NCBI GenBank assembly: GCA_026393755.1
Contig: JAPKZO010000005.1
Coordinates: forward strand, 120,757 to 184,756
Direction of reading: 5' to 3'
Source: Acidobacteriota bacterium
GTDB taxonomy: Bacteria > Acidobacteriota > Vicinamibacteria > Vicinamibacterales > JAKQTR01
DNA: 64,000 nt
Shown piece by piece: positions 23,450 through 34,453 of this stretch (position 1 is its first letter; the number at the start of each line of letters is the position of its first letter). Under the pieces are notes generated by a model, which saw only the letters and a program-made list of their open reading frames with translations, searched no databases and was not told where the DNA came from. Both the position numbers and the translations under genes were made by a program.

Positions 23450-25018
23450 TCATTCGACCTGCTTCACCTTCCGCGGATAGTCCTTCACTCCCTCGAGCGC
23501 CCAGGCCATGAAGCTCCGGAGGTCGTCGTTCGCGTTCTTGAGGTCGGCCTTGCGGAGGTACATCATGTGGCCGCTCTCGTACCACGCGAAGCGGTACCGA
23601 TCCTTGAACTCGCCGCCGGGCTGGAGGTGCTGCATCGTGTACATCGCGTTGAAGTAGTCGCACGCCGCGTCGTAGTAGCCGCCCTGGACCAGCACCTTCA
23701 GGTACGGGTTATCCCGCATCGCCGTCCGGAGCATGTCGCCGACGCTCACCCCGTCGTCGGCCGCCCACGGACGCACATTCCCCCAGACGTTGTACTGAAT
23801 CTCGGGGTTGTACTTGAGCTCGGAACGAAGGTACTTGTTGATGGCCGCGCCAAAGGGCCCGTTCCAGTCCGCGAGCTCGGGGGAGTACTCGGGACGCTCG
23901 CCTGCGGCGTCCTTGTCGATGCCCAGATAACGCGTGTCGAGGCGGCCGACTGTCAGGCGCTGATCGCGCAGCAGCTCCTTCCAGTGGCGATCGAAACTGA
24001 CGCGCAGATTCGCCTGCAGGACGAAGTCTTTGCCGAGGCCTGTGTAACGCGCCACCTTCGCCGCGATCGCATCGCGCTCCTCGCCGGTCAGGTGATCGCC
24101 CTTCGCAAGAGCCGTCAGGTACTCCTCCATCGCAAACGCTTCCGACTCGGCGAGCACGGACTTGAGCGGCTTCGACTGGAGATCGGGCACCAGGCGCTTG
24201 TGGTACCACGCGGTGGCCGTCTTGGTCGGGAGGCTGGTGGCAAAGTCGATCTCCGGACCGCGGTCGATGTCGAGATCGGTGGATGAGACCAGGATCACGC
24301 CGTTCAGGTACATCTGGAAGCGGCTCTGCAGCGACGCGGCCAGGCCGGCGGCGCGCGTCGTGCCGTAGCTCTCACCGATAATGAACTTCGGCGACGTCCA
24401 GCGGTCCTTCTTGTTGATGAACGCATGGACGAAGTCGCCGACCGACTGGATGTCGGCGAGCTTGCCGTGAAACTTGTGGAGGTCCTCACCTTCGACCATG
24501 CGGCTGAAGCCGGTGCCGATCGGATCGAGGTAGACGATGTCGGCCGCATCGAGAATCGACTGGGGATTGTCTTCGAGCCCCGCCGGAGGCCTCTGCTGGA
24601 AGCCCTCGTCGTCATACGTCACATGGCGCGGACCGGTGTACCCAAGGTGCATCCAGACCGACGCCGTGCCCGGGCCACCGTTGAAGGAGATGATCAGCGG
24701 ACGGGTGCTCGCGTCGGTAACACCGTTCTTGGTGTACGCCACGTAGAACATCTTCGCGACGACCTTGCCTTCGTCGCGGATGGGAAGCCATCCGACTTCG
24801 GCGGTGTAGGCGACAGTCTGGCCGTTGAACCGGCCCGTGTGCTGCGAGATGACGGGGTCGGCCGGCAGCAGGTCGGCCTCTTTGCCGGCCCTGGCGCCTC
24901 CTGCGGCAGCGGGAGCCGCCGCGCCCGGGCGGCCTTGTCCCCCCTGAGCGAAGACGTGCGACCCGAGGATCAACAGGCAGGCTGTCGCCAGCGTGAGAAG
25001 GATGCGGCTGGACTTCAT
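23450..25018 (-). CDS. Secreted serine carboxypeptidase-like peptidase (family S10)
   Basis: 522 residues; GGAG is placed well ahead of ATG 25018. A signal peptide of about 24 residues is followed by a Gly/Ala-rich linker. The alpha/beta-hydrolase core has the oxyanion segment SFNGGPGTASVWMHLG, nucleophile Ser in IIGESYGTTRAAGLA, Asp near VQGGYYDAACDYFN and His in WYESGHMMYLR, the order typical of S10. YLDPIGTGFSRM is also a hallmark. It should act in the periplasm or outside the cell as a C-terminal exopeptidase. Downstream lies the S1-domain gene. Confidence 0.93.
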   Translation of the reverse strand: MKSSRILLTLATACLLILGSHVFAQGGQGRPGAAAPAAAGGARAGKEADLLPADPVISQHTGRFNGQTVAYTAEVGWLPIRDEGKVVAKMFYVAYTKNGVTDASTRPLIISFNGGPGTASVWMHLGYTGPRHVTYDDEGFQQRPPAGLEDNPQSILDAADIVYLDPIGTGFSRMVEGEDLHKFHGKLADIQSVGDFVHAFINKKDRWTSPKFIIGESYGTTRAAGLAASLQSRFQMYLNGVILVSSTDLDIDRGPEIDFATSLPTKTATAWYHKRLVPDLQSKPLKSVLAESEAFAMEEYLTALAKGDHLTGEERDAIAAKVARYTGLGKDFVLQANLRVSFDRHWKELLRDQRLTVGRLDTRYLGIDKDAAGERPEYSPELADWNGPFGAAINKYLRSELKYNPEIQYNVWGNVRPWAADDGVSVGDMLRTAMRDNPYLKVLVQGGYYDAACDYFNAMYTMQHLQPGGEFKDRYRFAWYESGHMMYLRKADLKNANDDLRSFMAWALEGVKDYPRKVKQVE

Positions 25019-25213
25019 AGCGTCGTGGCTCCTTGACTTGGCGGCACGTCTGGCGCAGATCTCCCTGGCCGGGACGTGCCGAATCGAGGTCAGTATAGCC
25101 GCTGTCGAGCGGGTTTTTCGTCACGTCTTCGCTTCCCTGTCCCTTCCCTTCCCTGTTGACACACCGCCCCGACACGGATCAGACTCGGCCAGGCTCCTGA
25201 AGGACGATCAGAA

Positions 25214-26206
25214 ATGACAAAACCGACACCAGCTGACGCCTCCATCCCACGTGATTTCTCAGATTTTGAGCGGTCGCTCGTCGAAAAGACCGACGTGGCA
25301 ATCGCCGATGGCCTCGAACTGGAGCGCTGGACCCGCGATCCCAATCGGAAGATCGAGCTCCACCGTCTCAAGTTGAATCGTGAGTACGATCTGCACAATG
25401 AGGCGTTAGGCTACCTTGCCGACGTGACGATCGGCGGCCGCACGCTCACCGCGATCGGCGCGCTCCAGCACAATGAGTTCGGCAAGATCCCGGGCGAAAA
25501 CGCGGAGCAGCGGCTCACGGACTACGTGCTGCGGCATTTCCTGAACTCGTCGCATTGGGTCTATTCCGACGGCGACGCCGGCGGGTTCACGTTCAAGCAA
25601 CTGCTGTACTGCACCGCCGACGGCCACTGCGGACGCTACCCTGAGGATCAACTTAACGAAGTGCAGGATTGGAACCTGATCGGGCCGACCTACCGGTGGT
25701 CGCTGTACAACTGCTACCTGCACGATTTCGTCATCAAGCTCGGCCCATTCAAGAAGGTCCTCAAAGAAGCGGTCTCGGTGGTGCAGCATCCCGGTTTCGT
25801 CCACGTCGTCGAGCACCCGCAGCCGGGCTACAAGCTGGAAGTGGCCATCGGGTACCCCTTCATCGACTACGCGCCGGTGCCGAACTTCTTCGGGTTCGGC
25901 CCGGGCAAGTTCGACTGGGCGGTCAAGACGTTTTCGTTTCTGCTGCGGGACAACAACGAGGTGCGCTGCGACATGGACTTTGTCGCCGGCGCGCGTCCGA
26001 AGAAGGTGCTGGATTTCGGCGAGATGATCCCGGATCCGATCTACGGCCCCCCGGACCTGCTCGAGCGGTTCTCGTTCGGCATCATCGACTCCAAGTGGGC
26101 CCACGACATGGGCGACCTGGAGATGTCGACCCAGCACTCACGAGTGCATCAGGCGTTGATGGAGGGAAGCGCCAAGATATTCCGCGCGTGGATCAAAGAC
26201 CACTGA
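25214..26206 (+). CDS. Conserved-looking 330-residue protein of unknown function
   Basis: 330 residues, no signal peptide or transmembrane segment, so probably cytoplasmic. GAAGGA lies 11 bases before the ATG. The sequence is rich in aromatic residues and beta-like stretches (ALGYLADVTIGGRTLTAIGALQHNEF, NLIGPTYRWSLYNCYLHDFVI, YPFIDYAPVPNFFGFGPGKFDWAVKTFSF; quoted in part). Two cysteines occur in LLYCTADGHCG. I do not recognise the family. It is divergent from the S10 peptidase and convergent with the methyltransferase gene, whose stop is only 13 bases away, so it is a single-gene unit. Confidence 0.7.
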   Translation: MTKPTPADASIPRDFSDFERSLVEKTDVAIADGLELERWTRDPNRKIELHRLKLNREYDLHNEALGYLADVTIGGRTLTAIGALQHNEFGKIPGENAEQRLTDYVLRHFLNSSHWVYSDGDAGGFTFKQLLYCTADGHCGRYPEDQLNEVQDWNLIGPTYRWSLYNCYLHDFVIKLGPFKKVLKEAVSVVQHPGFVHVVEHPQPGYKLEVAIGYPFIDYAPVPNFFGFGPGKFDWAVKTFSFLLRDNNEVRCDMDFVAGARPKKVLDFGEMIPDPIYGPPDLLERFSFGIIDSKWAHDMGDLEMSTQHSRVHQALMEGSAKIFRAWIKDH

Positions 26207-26219
26207 CCTGGCGCGCAAA

Positions 26220-27428
26220 TCACAGGTCGTAGACGAGAAAGGCGCCTGGCAATTCGGCGTTCGTAGCCGGCTTGGTCATCGTCGGAACATGGCCAAACGC
26301 CCCGACGAAGGCCGGGTTGGCCACGAAGCAGGCGGCGCGCCAGCCCCTGAAGCGCGCCAGGGCGCGTCCCATTCCCTCGTAAAGGTCGAGCAGCTTCTCC
26401 TGCCCTTCTTCTCCGCCGATGCGGACGCCGTATGGCGGGTTGAAGCAGAAGACGCCCGGCTTCATGCCGGCCGCTCGCGGCAGCATGGCGGCGACGTATT
26501 CCGGCGTCAACGCGCGCATGTCCTTCTGCCCGATGACAATCGAGTCTTCGTGAGGCCGCCCGGTCAGACCCGCCGCCCGGAGGTTCCCCACCATTGTGGA
26601 GATCCGCTCTTCGTCAATGTCGAGCGCGAGGATCCTCGGCACGGTGCCGGGAAACAGGTTTGGCGTCTCGGCGGGCAGCCCGTCAAACGCCGCGAGATGC
26701 CGAAACGGAAGATCCGCCGGACGCCGGATCGCGGCCCCGACTGCCAGGCCGGCCGCTTCGATGGCGATTGTGGCGCCTCCAGCCATCGGATCCACGAGCG
26801 GCTCGGATCGCGCATCCCACCGCGACAGCATGATCAACTGCGCCGCCATCGTCTCACGCAGCGGAGCGGGGCCGGCGGCGACGCGCGCGCCCCGGCGATG
26901 TCGCGCGCCCAGACCGATGTCGATTCCGAGAACCGTGCGGCGACTCTCCGGCGTTCCGACGCGCCGCGCGACAAACACCACGTCCGGCGAGTCGGCATCG
27001 ACCTCCGCCGTCACGCCGCGCGACCGAAGCGCTTCGACCACCGCGTTCTTCACCACCCCGCGCAGCTGCAGCGGCGAGGCTTCGAAATCATGGGCGGATC
27101 CGAGGTCCACCGAGAAGCGCAGGGGGTTTGCGGCCGGCAGGCGATCGTCTGCCTGCAGGGCCGGTAGAAGCTCCTCGAAAAGCGGCTCGAGCCGCACGGC
27201 GGTACTTGAGAACAAGTCCCACGAGATCCTCGAAGACGTCCGGTGATGGCACGCGGCCACCCAGCTGATGCGGGCATCGAACGGATAGAGAAGCGTCGAC
27301 TCGCCTTCGCGCCTGGGTTTGGGAACCCGGACCTCGAAGGGTGACCGCATCACGAGGCGCTTTAATTCGGCCTCCATGACGCGATTCGCGCCGCCAGACC
27401 CGGTCAGTCGAAGCTCGTCGCAACGCAT
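26220..27428 (-). CDS. THUMP/UPF0020-type rRNA guanine-N2 methyltransferase (RlmL-like)
   Basis: 402 residues. The N-terminal region (about 60-200) fits a THUMP RNA-binding domain (SHDFEASPLQLRGVVKNAVVEALR reads like its end). The Rossmann methyltransferase domain includes DPMAGGATIAIEAAGLA (SAM binding) and catalytic FNPPYGVRIG, the (N/D)PPY motif of N2-guanine methylases. Related enzymes methylate 23S rRNA or tRNA guanosines. On the minus strand TATACT lies 13 bases before the first ATG with AGAGG directly abutting it, so a leaderless or near-leaderless message is possible; a start 17 codons later (27377) is the alternative. Confidence 0.9.
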   Translation of the reverse strand: MRCDELRLTGSGGANRVMEAELKRLVMRSPFEVRVPKPRREGESTLLYPFDARISWVAACHHRTSSRISWDLFSSTAVRLEPLFEELLPALQADDRLPAANPLRFSVDLGSAHDFEASPLQLRGVVKNAVVEALRSRGVTAEVDADSPDVVFVARRVGTPESRRTVLGIDIGLGARHRRGARVAAGPAPLRETMAAQLIMLSRWDARSEPLVDPMAGGATIAIEAAGLAVGAAIRRPADLPFRHLAAFDGLPAETPNLFPGTVPRILALDIDEERISTMVGNLRAAGLTGRPHEDSIVIGQKDMRALTPEYVAAMLPRAAGMKPGVFCFNPPYGVRIGGEEGQEKLLDLYEGMGRALARFRGWRAACFVANPAFVGAFGHVPTMTKPATNAELPGAFLVYDL

Positions 27429-27524
27429 CCTCTGACAGTATATCGGGGCGCTTGCGACTGCGGCTGCGCATCTGCTCTCCTCGACATGACAACCACGCTC
27501 AACCCATCGGTCGATGACACCGCG

Positions 27525-28364
27525 TCAGCCGCAGCGATCTGACTCCCCCGCCACGTCGAGTCGAGACCAGCCGTCTGACGTGTGCCGAAAACGTTCACGC
27601 TTCGCCAGGCCAAACGCCCCGCGCTCCGGCTGCCACTCGAAACGTTCCACGGCGATCTGCGGCCGATCGATCCTCAGGACGTTGAAGGAGTGTGCCTGGC
27701 CGCGACCGCGTGTGGAGGCGGCGGTTCCTGCCTGCACGACGAGCGCGGAGTGACCCTTGATCCGGTAGCGCGTCGCGCTGTGTGATGTGTGACTGACGTG
27801 GAGGTGGCCCGCGAGAAACACGTCCGCTCCGCAGCGCGCGAGCGCTTCCATCGCCGTGCGCGCACCCCCTACGAGGTTGCGGGCGTCAAGACCGTCCGGC
27901 ACGTCAAAGGGATGGTGGGTCACCACGATCTTCACGACTCTGGCGTCGCGGGCGCAGAGCCGCTCACTCATCCACGCGATCTGATCGGCGTTGAGGCGTC
28001 CTTCCTTGATCGTCAGCGAGCGCGCGGTATTGACTCCCAGAACGGCAATCTCGTCGTCATCGTAGTACGGTCGCAGATCGTCGGTGATATGGCGCTGGTA
28101 GTTGCGCAGCGGGTGATGGAATCGAGCGGCCACATTGTAGAGCGGCACGTCGTGATTGCCCGGCACGACAATTTGAGGTGTCGGCAAGCGGTCGAGAAAC
28201 GCACGCGCGTCCCTGAACTGGTGCGCGCGAGCCCGCTGCGTCAAATCTCCCGACACGGCAACTAGATCGGGGGCGATGCCCGCAATCGCCTCAATCAACG
28301 GAGAAATGGCCAGATGGTCGGCGCGGCCGAAATGGAGGTCGGACAGATGGACTATCGAACGCAC
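27525..28364 (-). CDS. Calcineurin-like metallophosphoesterase
   Basis: 279 residues. All family metal-binding motifs are in order: HLSDLHFGR (DxH), SGDLTQR (GDx), PGNHD (GNHD/E), THHPFD and GHLHVSH (GHxH). No signal peptide, so cytoplasmic. Relatives hydrolyse phosphodiesters such as cyclic nucleotides or lipid head groups (CpdA, LpxH-like). It follows the YegS-like lipid kinase gene by 60 bases on the same strand, which makes a phospholipid substrate plausible but unproven. Confidence 0.92.
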   Translation of the reverse strand: MRSIVHLSDLHFGRADHLAISPLIEAIAGIAPDLVAVSGDLTQRARAHQFRDARAFLDRLPTPQIVVPGNHDVPLYNVAARFHHPLRNYQRHITDDLRPYYDDDEIAVLGVNTARSLTIKEGRLNADQIAWMSERLCARDARVVKIVVTHHPFDVPDGLDARNLVGGARTAMEALARCGADVFLAGHLHVSHTSHSATRYRIKGHSALVVQAGTAASTRGRGQAHSFNVLRIDRPQIAVERFEWQPERGAFGLAKRERFRHTSDGWSRLDVAGESDRCG

Positions 28365-28424
28365 GAGGTGCCTCGCAGTATGGCCGGGATGCGCACTTCC
28401 GCCTTGACACTCCGGCCTCGCCGG

Positions 28425-29324
28425 TCAGTGTGCGCGGTCGTGGACGGGCGCCAGCACGCGCAATGCCCCCGGCCGCACGCGATAGTGAAGCGGTGGCTCC
28501 ATGATGGTGACTTCTCCATCGAGCGCCACACGCACACGCCGATGTCGTGTGCCGATCCACACATCTTCAGTCGCGAAAGCCATGAAATCTCTGTCCTGAC
28601 GAAGGCCGCCGAGCAGCGCGCGCAGCGCCAGCCGGATCAATCCCAGTCGCCCGGTGCCGCTCGCCATGTACAGACTGAGTTCGCCCTTGTCGAGACAGGC
28701 TCGGCCCCCGATGTCGAGCCGCTCCATGTCGTAGGCGTTGTTGCCGACAAAGACAAACGGCGTGCGACCGGTCAACGCCTTCCCGTCAACGTCCAGGCGG
28801 ATGTCCAGAAACGGATAACGCCGCAGCACTCCGATCGCCGCCCAGAGGTAGGCCGGCCACTTTCCCCAGCCGAGGCGCTGCTGCCTCTCGCGTTCGCGGA
28901 TGATACGCGGATACAGACCCAGGCTCGAGTTGTTCAGGAAGATGCGGCCGTTGACTTCACCAACATCAACGCTGATGGCGTGGCCCGCGATGATGGTGGC
29001 GACCGCGCCTTCAAGGTCGAGCGGGATAGCGAGGTCCTTCGCGAAATGGTTCATGGTCCCAAACGGCAATACTCCGAGCGTCTTGCCGGAGTCGATCATG
29101 GTCGTGGCGACCAGGTTGATCGTGCCGTCCCCACCTCCCGCGACCACGATGTCAGCATCGCTCCTGGCCGTCCGTTGCGCCAGGTTGATCAATTCCACTC
29201 CATTGCCAGCCAGCCAGATTCGCGGATCCGCCCCGCCCGCCTTGAACGCCTCGGCCAGGCGCTGCCGGATCTCTGTCGGGGAACCAGCGCCCGAATTGGC
29301 ATTGAGAATCACCTCGATGTTCAT
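28425..29324 (-). CDS. Diacylglycerol-kinase-family lipid kinase (YegS-like)
   Basis: 299 residues. Starts NIEVILNANSGAG, with the nucleotide-binding GGGDGTINLVAT and VLPFGTMNHFAKDL, the hallmark motifs of the DAGK catalytic domain, and a C-terminal beta-sandwich with VWIGTRHRRVRVALDGE. It probably phosphorylates a lipid (diacylglycerol, phosphatidylglycerol or similar) at the inner membrane surface. The ATG overlaps the stop of a small upstream frame (ATGA at 29321-29324), implying translational coupling. Likely co-transcribed with the metallophosphoesterase. Confidence 0.92.
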   Translation of the reverse strand: MNIEVILNANSGAGSPTEIRQRLAEAFKAGGADPRIWLAGNGVELINLAQRTARSDADIVVAGGGDGTINLVATTMIDSGKTLGVLPFGTMNHFAKDLAIPLDLEGAVATIIAGHAISVDVGEVNGRIFLNNSSLGLYPRIIRERERQQRLGWGKWPAYLWAAIGVLRRYPFLDIRLDVDGKALTGRTPFVFVGNNAYDMERLDIGGRACLDKGELSLYMASGTGRLGLIRLALRALLGGLRQDRDFMAFATEDVWIGTRHRRVRVALDGEVTIMEPPLHYRVRPGALRVLAPVHDRAH

Positions 29325-29419
29325 TCACATTCCACGGTCCTGGTGGTGACGCGATCGGCCGAGGCAGACACGATCAACGCTCTCTTGTGATCGATCCAAA
29401 GACCGGCTGCGTGGTTCAT
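29321..29419 (-). pseudogene. 32-codon N-terminal fragment, translational-coupling leader for the lipid kinase
   Basis: ATG 29419 is preceded by a good GAGGTG site. The frame encodes MNHAAGLWIDHKRALIVSAS... and stops after 32 residues, overlapping the lipid-kinase ATG. The HAAxWIDHxxA start resembles the beginning of a conserved family of about 140-residue proteins in Acidobacteriota and Proteobacteria (annotated as host-attachment or eRF1-like), so this is probably a truncated gene retained for coupling. I am unsure of the family match, which rests on about 15 residues. Confidence 0.4.
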
Positions 29420-29706
29420 AGCACCTCGTTCAGGTAATCCTCCCCGTCGGCAGCGCGTCGTCAGACGAAAGCGCCGCCTCGGCGGCGATTCGACGGTACC
29501 ACCTGTCGTTCTCCGCAATGATCCAGCGTAGCAGGCATCGCTTCTGGAGAGGTGTGCTGAACGTAACAGGGGAACGCCGGAACGCGACCCTCCCCTTGTC
29601 AGCGAGGTCTGGCTCGCGGGACAATGGAGCGAGGGAACAGTCTCAGCGTCATCCGCGCGGCAACCTCGGTTACGAGGCTACTCGGCCTCCGAAGGAGTGG
29701 TGAATC

Positions 29707-31098
<1,392 letters not shown>

Positions 31099-31103
31099 CG
31101 CGG

Positions 31104-33014
31104 ATGCGTTTGAGCGTCAAGGCAAAGCAGGTGGCGGGCGTCACGTCCATCGTGGGGCTCGCGGTCGTCGTCTTGAGCGGGTTCTACCTGACGTCTCTGG
31201 CGCGCATGGCCGTCGAGGATAGCGCCGCCCGCGCGGAGTCCTTGGCAAGCACCATCTATCAGCGCGCCCAGGAGGTCGTTGCGCAGGGGGGCGACAGCTA
31301 CGAGACCCTGCGCGCGGATGGGGGCCTGCGGTCGATCCTCGAATCGAACGCGTACTACAAGAACTTCACCTACGCCGCACTGGTCAACGCGGACGGCATC
31401 GTCATCGCGCATAGCGATGCCGCGAGGATTGGACAGACCCTCCCCCAACTCCCGAAACTCACGACGCTCGTCGACCAGGGCGCGATCGCCCAGCTCCGTG
31501 CGATCTACGGGCGGGAAGGCCGCAGGTTCGAAGTCGACCGCCCGCTCCTCCTGATGGACGGCAGCAGATTCGGATCCATCCGGATTGGCGTGTCGATGCT
31601 GCTCACACAGGATGAGGTGACCAAGGCCCTGAAGCCGGCCCTCCTGACCGACCTGGCAGCGATCATTGGGGCCACGCTTGTCGCGATGCTCCTGGCGCAG
31701 GTTCTGCTGCGGCCGATTCACGTGATTCGCAGCGGCCTCACGCGGCTCGGACGCGGGGAGTCCGGCGTGGCAGTGAACCTGCCGCAACAGGACGAATTCG
31801 GCGACCTTGGCGGATTCTTCAACACCGTCAGCGCACAGCTATCCGCCGATCGATCGGAACTGGCGGGACAGAAAGCCAACCTCGAATCGGTGGTCGAACA
31901 CCTCGAAGATGCCGTCGCGATGTTCACGCCTGACGGGGAACTGCTCTTCGCCAACCCCGCCATGCGCGACGCACTTCCGCCAGAGCCGAGCGATCGGACC
32001 GTAAGTGAGCTGCTGCCGCCGGGACATCCCTACCGGAACCTCGTGGAGGACACACTGAGGTCGGGTCAGTCGTGCGGCCCGGTGTCGGCGACGGTGCCGC
32101 GGCGCGCGGCGGCAGAGCCGGGATCGGTCGGATTGTCGGCCGCCGAGGGCGAGAGGCTCATCCTGACCAATGTCATCACGGATCGCGATGGCCGGACCGT
32201 CGGCATCATGCTCGTCGCACGCAATCTCGAGTATCTCGGCGAAGTCCAGTCCACGCTCAACTACTCGCGCAAGCTGGCGGCGCTCGGCCGGCTGTCGGCG
32301 GGCGTGGCCCACGAAATCAAGAACCCGTTGAACGCCACGATGATCCATCTCGAACTGCTGAAGCAGCGGCTGTCGGCTCCGGCGGGATCGCCCGCAGATG
32401 GCGCGGCCGAACGACGCAAAGCCGGACCAGACGTGGAAGCGGCACTGGGCCACGCGGCCATCATCGCCGGAGAAATGCGCCGGCTCGATCTGGTCGTCCA
32501 GGGATTCCTGAAGTTCGCGCGGCCGGAGGATTTGAAGCTGCAGGCGGTGTCGCTTCACAGCCTGGTCGAACACGTCGTCGCGGTGATCGCGGAGGAAGCC
32601 CGGAACCAGGGGGTCGAGATCCTGATCGACTGTCCCACTGATCTGCCCGCGCTGCGCGGGGACCCGGGCATGCTAGAGCAGGCGTTCCTGAACCTCGCCC
32701 TCAACGCCGTGCAGGCGATGCCGGAGGGCGGGCGCCTGCGGATCGCGGGCGCCGCTGTCGCGGACTCGCGCGTCGCGGTCGTGTTCGAAGACACCGGCGT
32801 CGGCATCACGCCCGAGCACCTGGGTAAGATCTTCGATCTCTACTTCACGACGAAGGGGGCGGGCAGCGGGATCGGCCTGTCGGTCGTCTACCGGACGGTC
32901 CAGCTGCACGACGGCGACATCGAAGTTGATTCGACCCCGGGTCGCGGGACGGTGTTTCGGCTGCTGCTGCCGCGGGCGCAGGCGCCGCACGTCCGCACCC
33001 TACTTGGTTCATAA
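31104..33014 (+). CDS. Cache/HAMP/PAS membrane sensor histidine kinase
   Basis: 636 residues. TM1 (about 10-32), a periplasmic Cache-type sensor (about 35-185; YYKNFTYAALVNADGIVIAHSD), TM2 (about 190-212), HAMP (about 213-262), a PAS domain (about 270-385; LEDAVAMFTPDGELLFANPAM), H box RLSAGVAHEIKNPLNATMIHLELL and an ATPase domain (NLALNAVQAMPEGG, DTGVGI, GAGSGIGLSVVYRTVQLHDG). This is the NtrB/AtoS-like class that partners with sigma54 activators, matching the gene just upstream. A periplasmic small-molecule ligand is expected from the Cache domain. Confidence 0.93.
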   Translation: MRLSVKAKQVAGVTSIVGLAVVVLSGFYLTSLARMAVEDSAARAESLASTIYQRAQEVVAQGGDSYETLRADGGLRSILESNAYYKNFTYAALVNADGIVIAHSDAARIGQTLPQLPKLTTLVDQGAIAQLRAIYGREGRRFEVDRPLLLMDGSRFGSIRIGVSMLLTQDEVTKALKPALLTDLAAIIGATLVAMLLAQVLLRPIHVIRSGLTRLGRGESGVAVNLPQQDEFGDLGGFFNTVSAQLSADRSELAGQKANLESVVEHLEDAVAMFTPDGELLFANPAMRDALPPEPSDRTVSELLPPGHPYRNLVEDTLRSGQSCGPVSATVPRRAAAEPGSVGLSAAEGERLILTNVITDRDGRTVGIMLVARNLEYLGEVQSTLNYSRKLAALGRLSAGVAHEIKNPLNATMIHLELLKQRLSAPAGSPADGAAERRKAGPDVEAALGHAAIIAGEMRRLDLVVQGFLKFARPEDLKLQAVSLHSLVEHVVAVIAEEARNQGVEILIDCPTDLPALRGDPGMLEQAFLNLALNAVQAMPEGGRLRIAGAAVADSRVAVVFEDTGVGITPEHLGKIFDLYFTTKGAGSGIGLSVVYRTVQLHDGDIEVDSTPGRGTVFRLLLPRAQAPHVRTLLGS

Positions 33015-33021
33015 TGGATGC

Positions 33022-33636
33022 GTGAAGATCCTGCTGCGCGCCGCGTTGGTCGTGCTGTTCGCGTCCGCCTCGATGGCCTGCGCTGGTGTGCATGCGCGCA
33101 CGCTGCCCGAGGGACCTCCGCTCGACGTACCGCCGCCGCCGGCCCTGATCATTGAGCCGTTCGAGAGCGAGCCCGATCTGCCCGCAGCGCAGCCGTCTGG
33201 CGTGCCGGCTGATGCCAAACCTGCGCGGCGCACGCCGCGCGCCACGCTCCAGAGGTCGGCGCCCGCAACCAGGATTGAGAAGCCGGACAAGACCGAGCCG
33301 CTGCCGGCCACGCCGGCAAAGCCTGCGGCCGACGCCGCGCCGCCGGCGGCGTTGCTCCAGACGACGGCCAGGGTGGGTGAGCTCGAGAAGAAGATCCGGA
33401 CCACGCTCACTGGCGCGGCTCGCGATCTTGACAGAATCGACGTTCGGACGCTTAGCGTCGATGGCCGCGCGCAGTACGATGAGGCCAGACGATTCGCGGA
33501 GCAGGCGGAAGCCGCACTGAAAGTCAAGAACCTGGCGTTTGCTGAACAGCTCGCCGACAAGGCCGCGACGCTGGCCGGGCTGCTGGCGAAACGCCACGAG
33601 TCCGCACCGCCTACCGGCGCGGCCACGTCTGCTTGA
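33022..33636 (+). CDS. Alanine/proline-rich lipoprotein
   Basis: 204 residues from GTG 33022, eight bases after the kinase stop. Lipobox ASMAC near residue 18 after a hydrophobic segment indicates a lipoprotein. Residues 25-115 are low-complexity Pro/Ala/Arg; residues 120-195 form a helical, charged region (TTARVGELEKKIRTTL, QYDEARRFAEQAEAALKVKNLAFAEQLADKAATL) resembling a TPR-like hairpin. Function unknown; an envelope-anchored periplasmic role is inferred. Its 3' end overlaps the convergent gene by 26 bases. Confidence 0.72.
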   Translation: MKILLRAALVVLFASASMACAGVHARTLPEGPPLDVPPPPALIIEPFESEPDLPAAQPSGVPADAKPARRTPRATLQRSAPATRIEKPDKTEPLPATPAKPAADAAPPAALLQTTARVGELEKKIRTTLTGAARDLDRIDVRTLSVDGRAQYDEARRFAEQAEAALKVKNLAFAEQLADKAATLAGLLAKRHESAPPTGAATSA

Positions 33637-34453
33637 CCGATTCCCAGTCCTTGCGGAAGACCTCTGCCGCCGGCTCCACAGCACCGCCCGCCGAGGCCAG
33701 CCTCGCCCGCCGCGGAATGATGACCTCCAGCACGAGGTGATCGAGATCGGCCCGCAACGCGACGCCATCACCGGGAGTCAGCGGCGCCCGGATCCACGCC
33801 GCGACGGCCGCGTCCCACGCATCCTCAACGTTGTCGATGCCGAAGGTCGCCGCGACAATCCAGTACGACGCCGCGGCGGAGCCCGGTCCGGTCCGTTGCT
33901 GGACCACCATCCGGTCCAGCAGCCGCCTGTAGATGCGCCGTCGTCCCGGTGTCTCCTCCAACCGGGCCTGCCGATCCAGCGACGTCGCGAACCACCCGAG
34001 TAGCCGTTCCCGCGGGCCGTACGCCGGTTCGCTCGTCCGTGACAGCGCGTCCTCGAACAGATCGGCCGCGGCGCCAAACCGGTCGTCGAAAAACAGCAGT
34101 TCGGCCAGACCGATCTGCATCTCTCCGCGGTCGCGGGACGCGAGCGTTGACGGCTCGATCGCCGCCAGCGTGGTCCGGGCTGTCGCGAGATCGGCGGCTT
34201 CACCCGACACCCGGAACCGTTCGAGCGAAGCTCGGGCCATCAGCAACTGCGCTCGAACCGCCGTCTCAGGAACACGGGTGGCTTCGCGCGCCGCGGCGAT
34301 AGCCTCGTCGTAATGCTGCAGATTGTAGGCGGCCCGCGCGCGCGCCAACGCTCCGGGTTGCTCGGCAGCCACAGCAGACACCGCCACGAAGGCGATCGCG
34401 ATCAGACGCCCCGCTTGGGGCGGCGATGCTGCAGCAATCAATCGGAGATTCAT
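33611..34453 (-). CDS. Secreted helical-repeat (TPR-like) protein of unknown function
   Basis: 280 residues. Hydrophobic N-terminus (about 10-30; LIAIAFVAVSAVAAEQP) is a probable signal peptide. The rest is helical with TPR-like units (ALARARAAYNLQHYDEAIAAAREAT, AEEL-type FGAAADLFEDALSRTSEPAYGPRERLLGW). No enzyme signature. The ribosome site is weak. It is divergent from the VWA-domain gene at 34610, about 155 bases away, and convergent with the lipoprotein gene. Confidence 0.68.
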   Translation of the reverse strand: MNLRLIAAASPPQAGRLIAIAFVAVSAVAAEQPGALARARAAYNLQHYDEAIAAAREATRVPETAVRAQLLMARASLERFRVSGEAADLATARTTLAAIEPSTLASRDRGEMQIGLAELLFFDDRFGAAADLFEDALSRTSEPAYGPRERLLGWFATSLDRQARLEETPGRRRIYRRLLDRMVVQQRTGPGSAAASYWIVAATFGIDNVEDAWDAAVAAWIRAPLTPGDGVALRADLDHLVLEVIIPRRARLASAGGAVEPAAEVFRKDWESVKQTWPRR

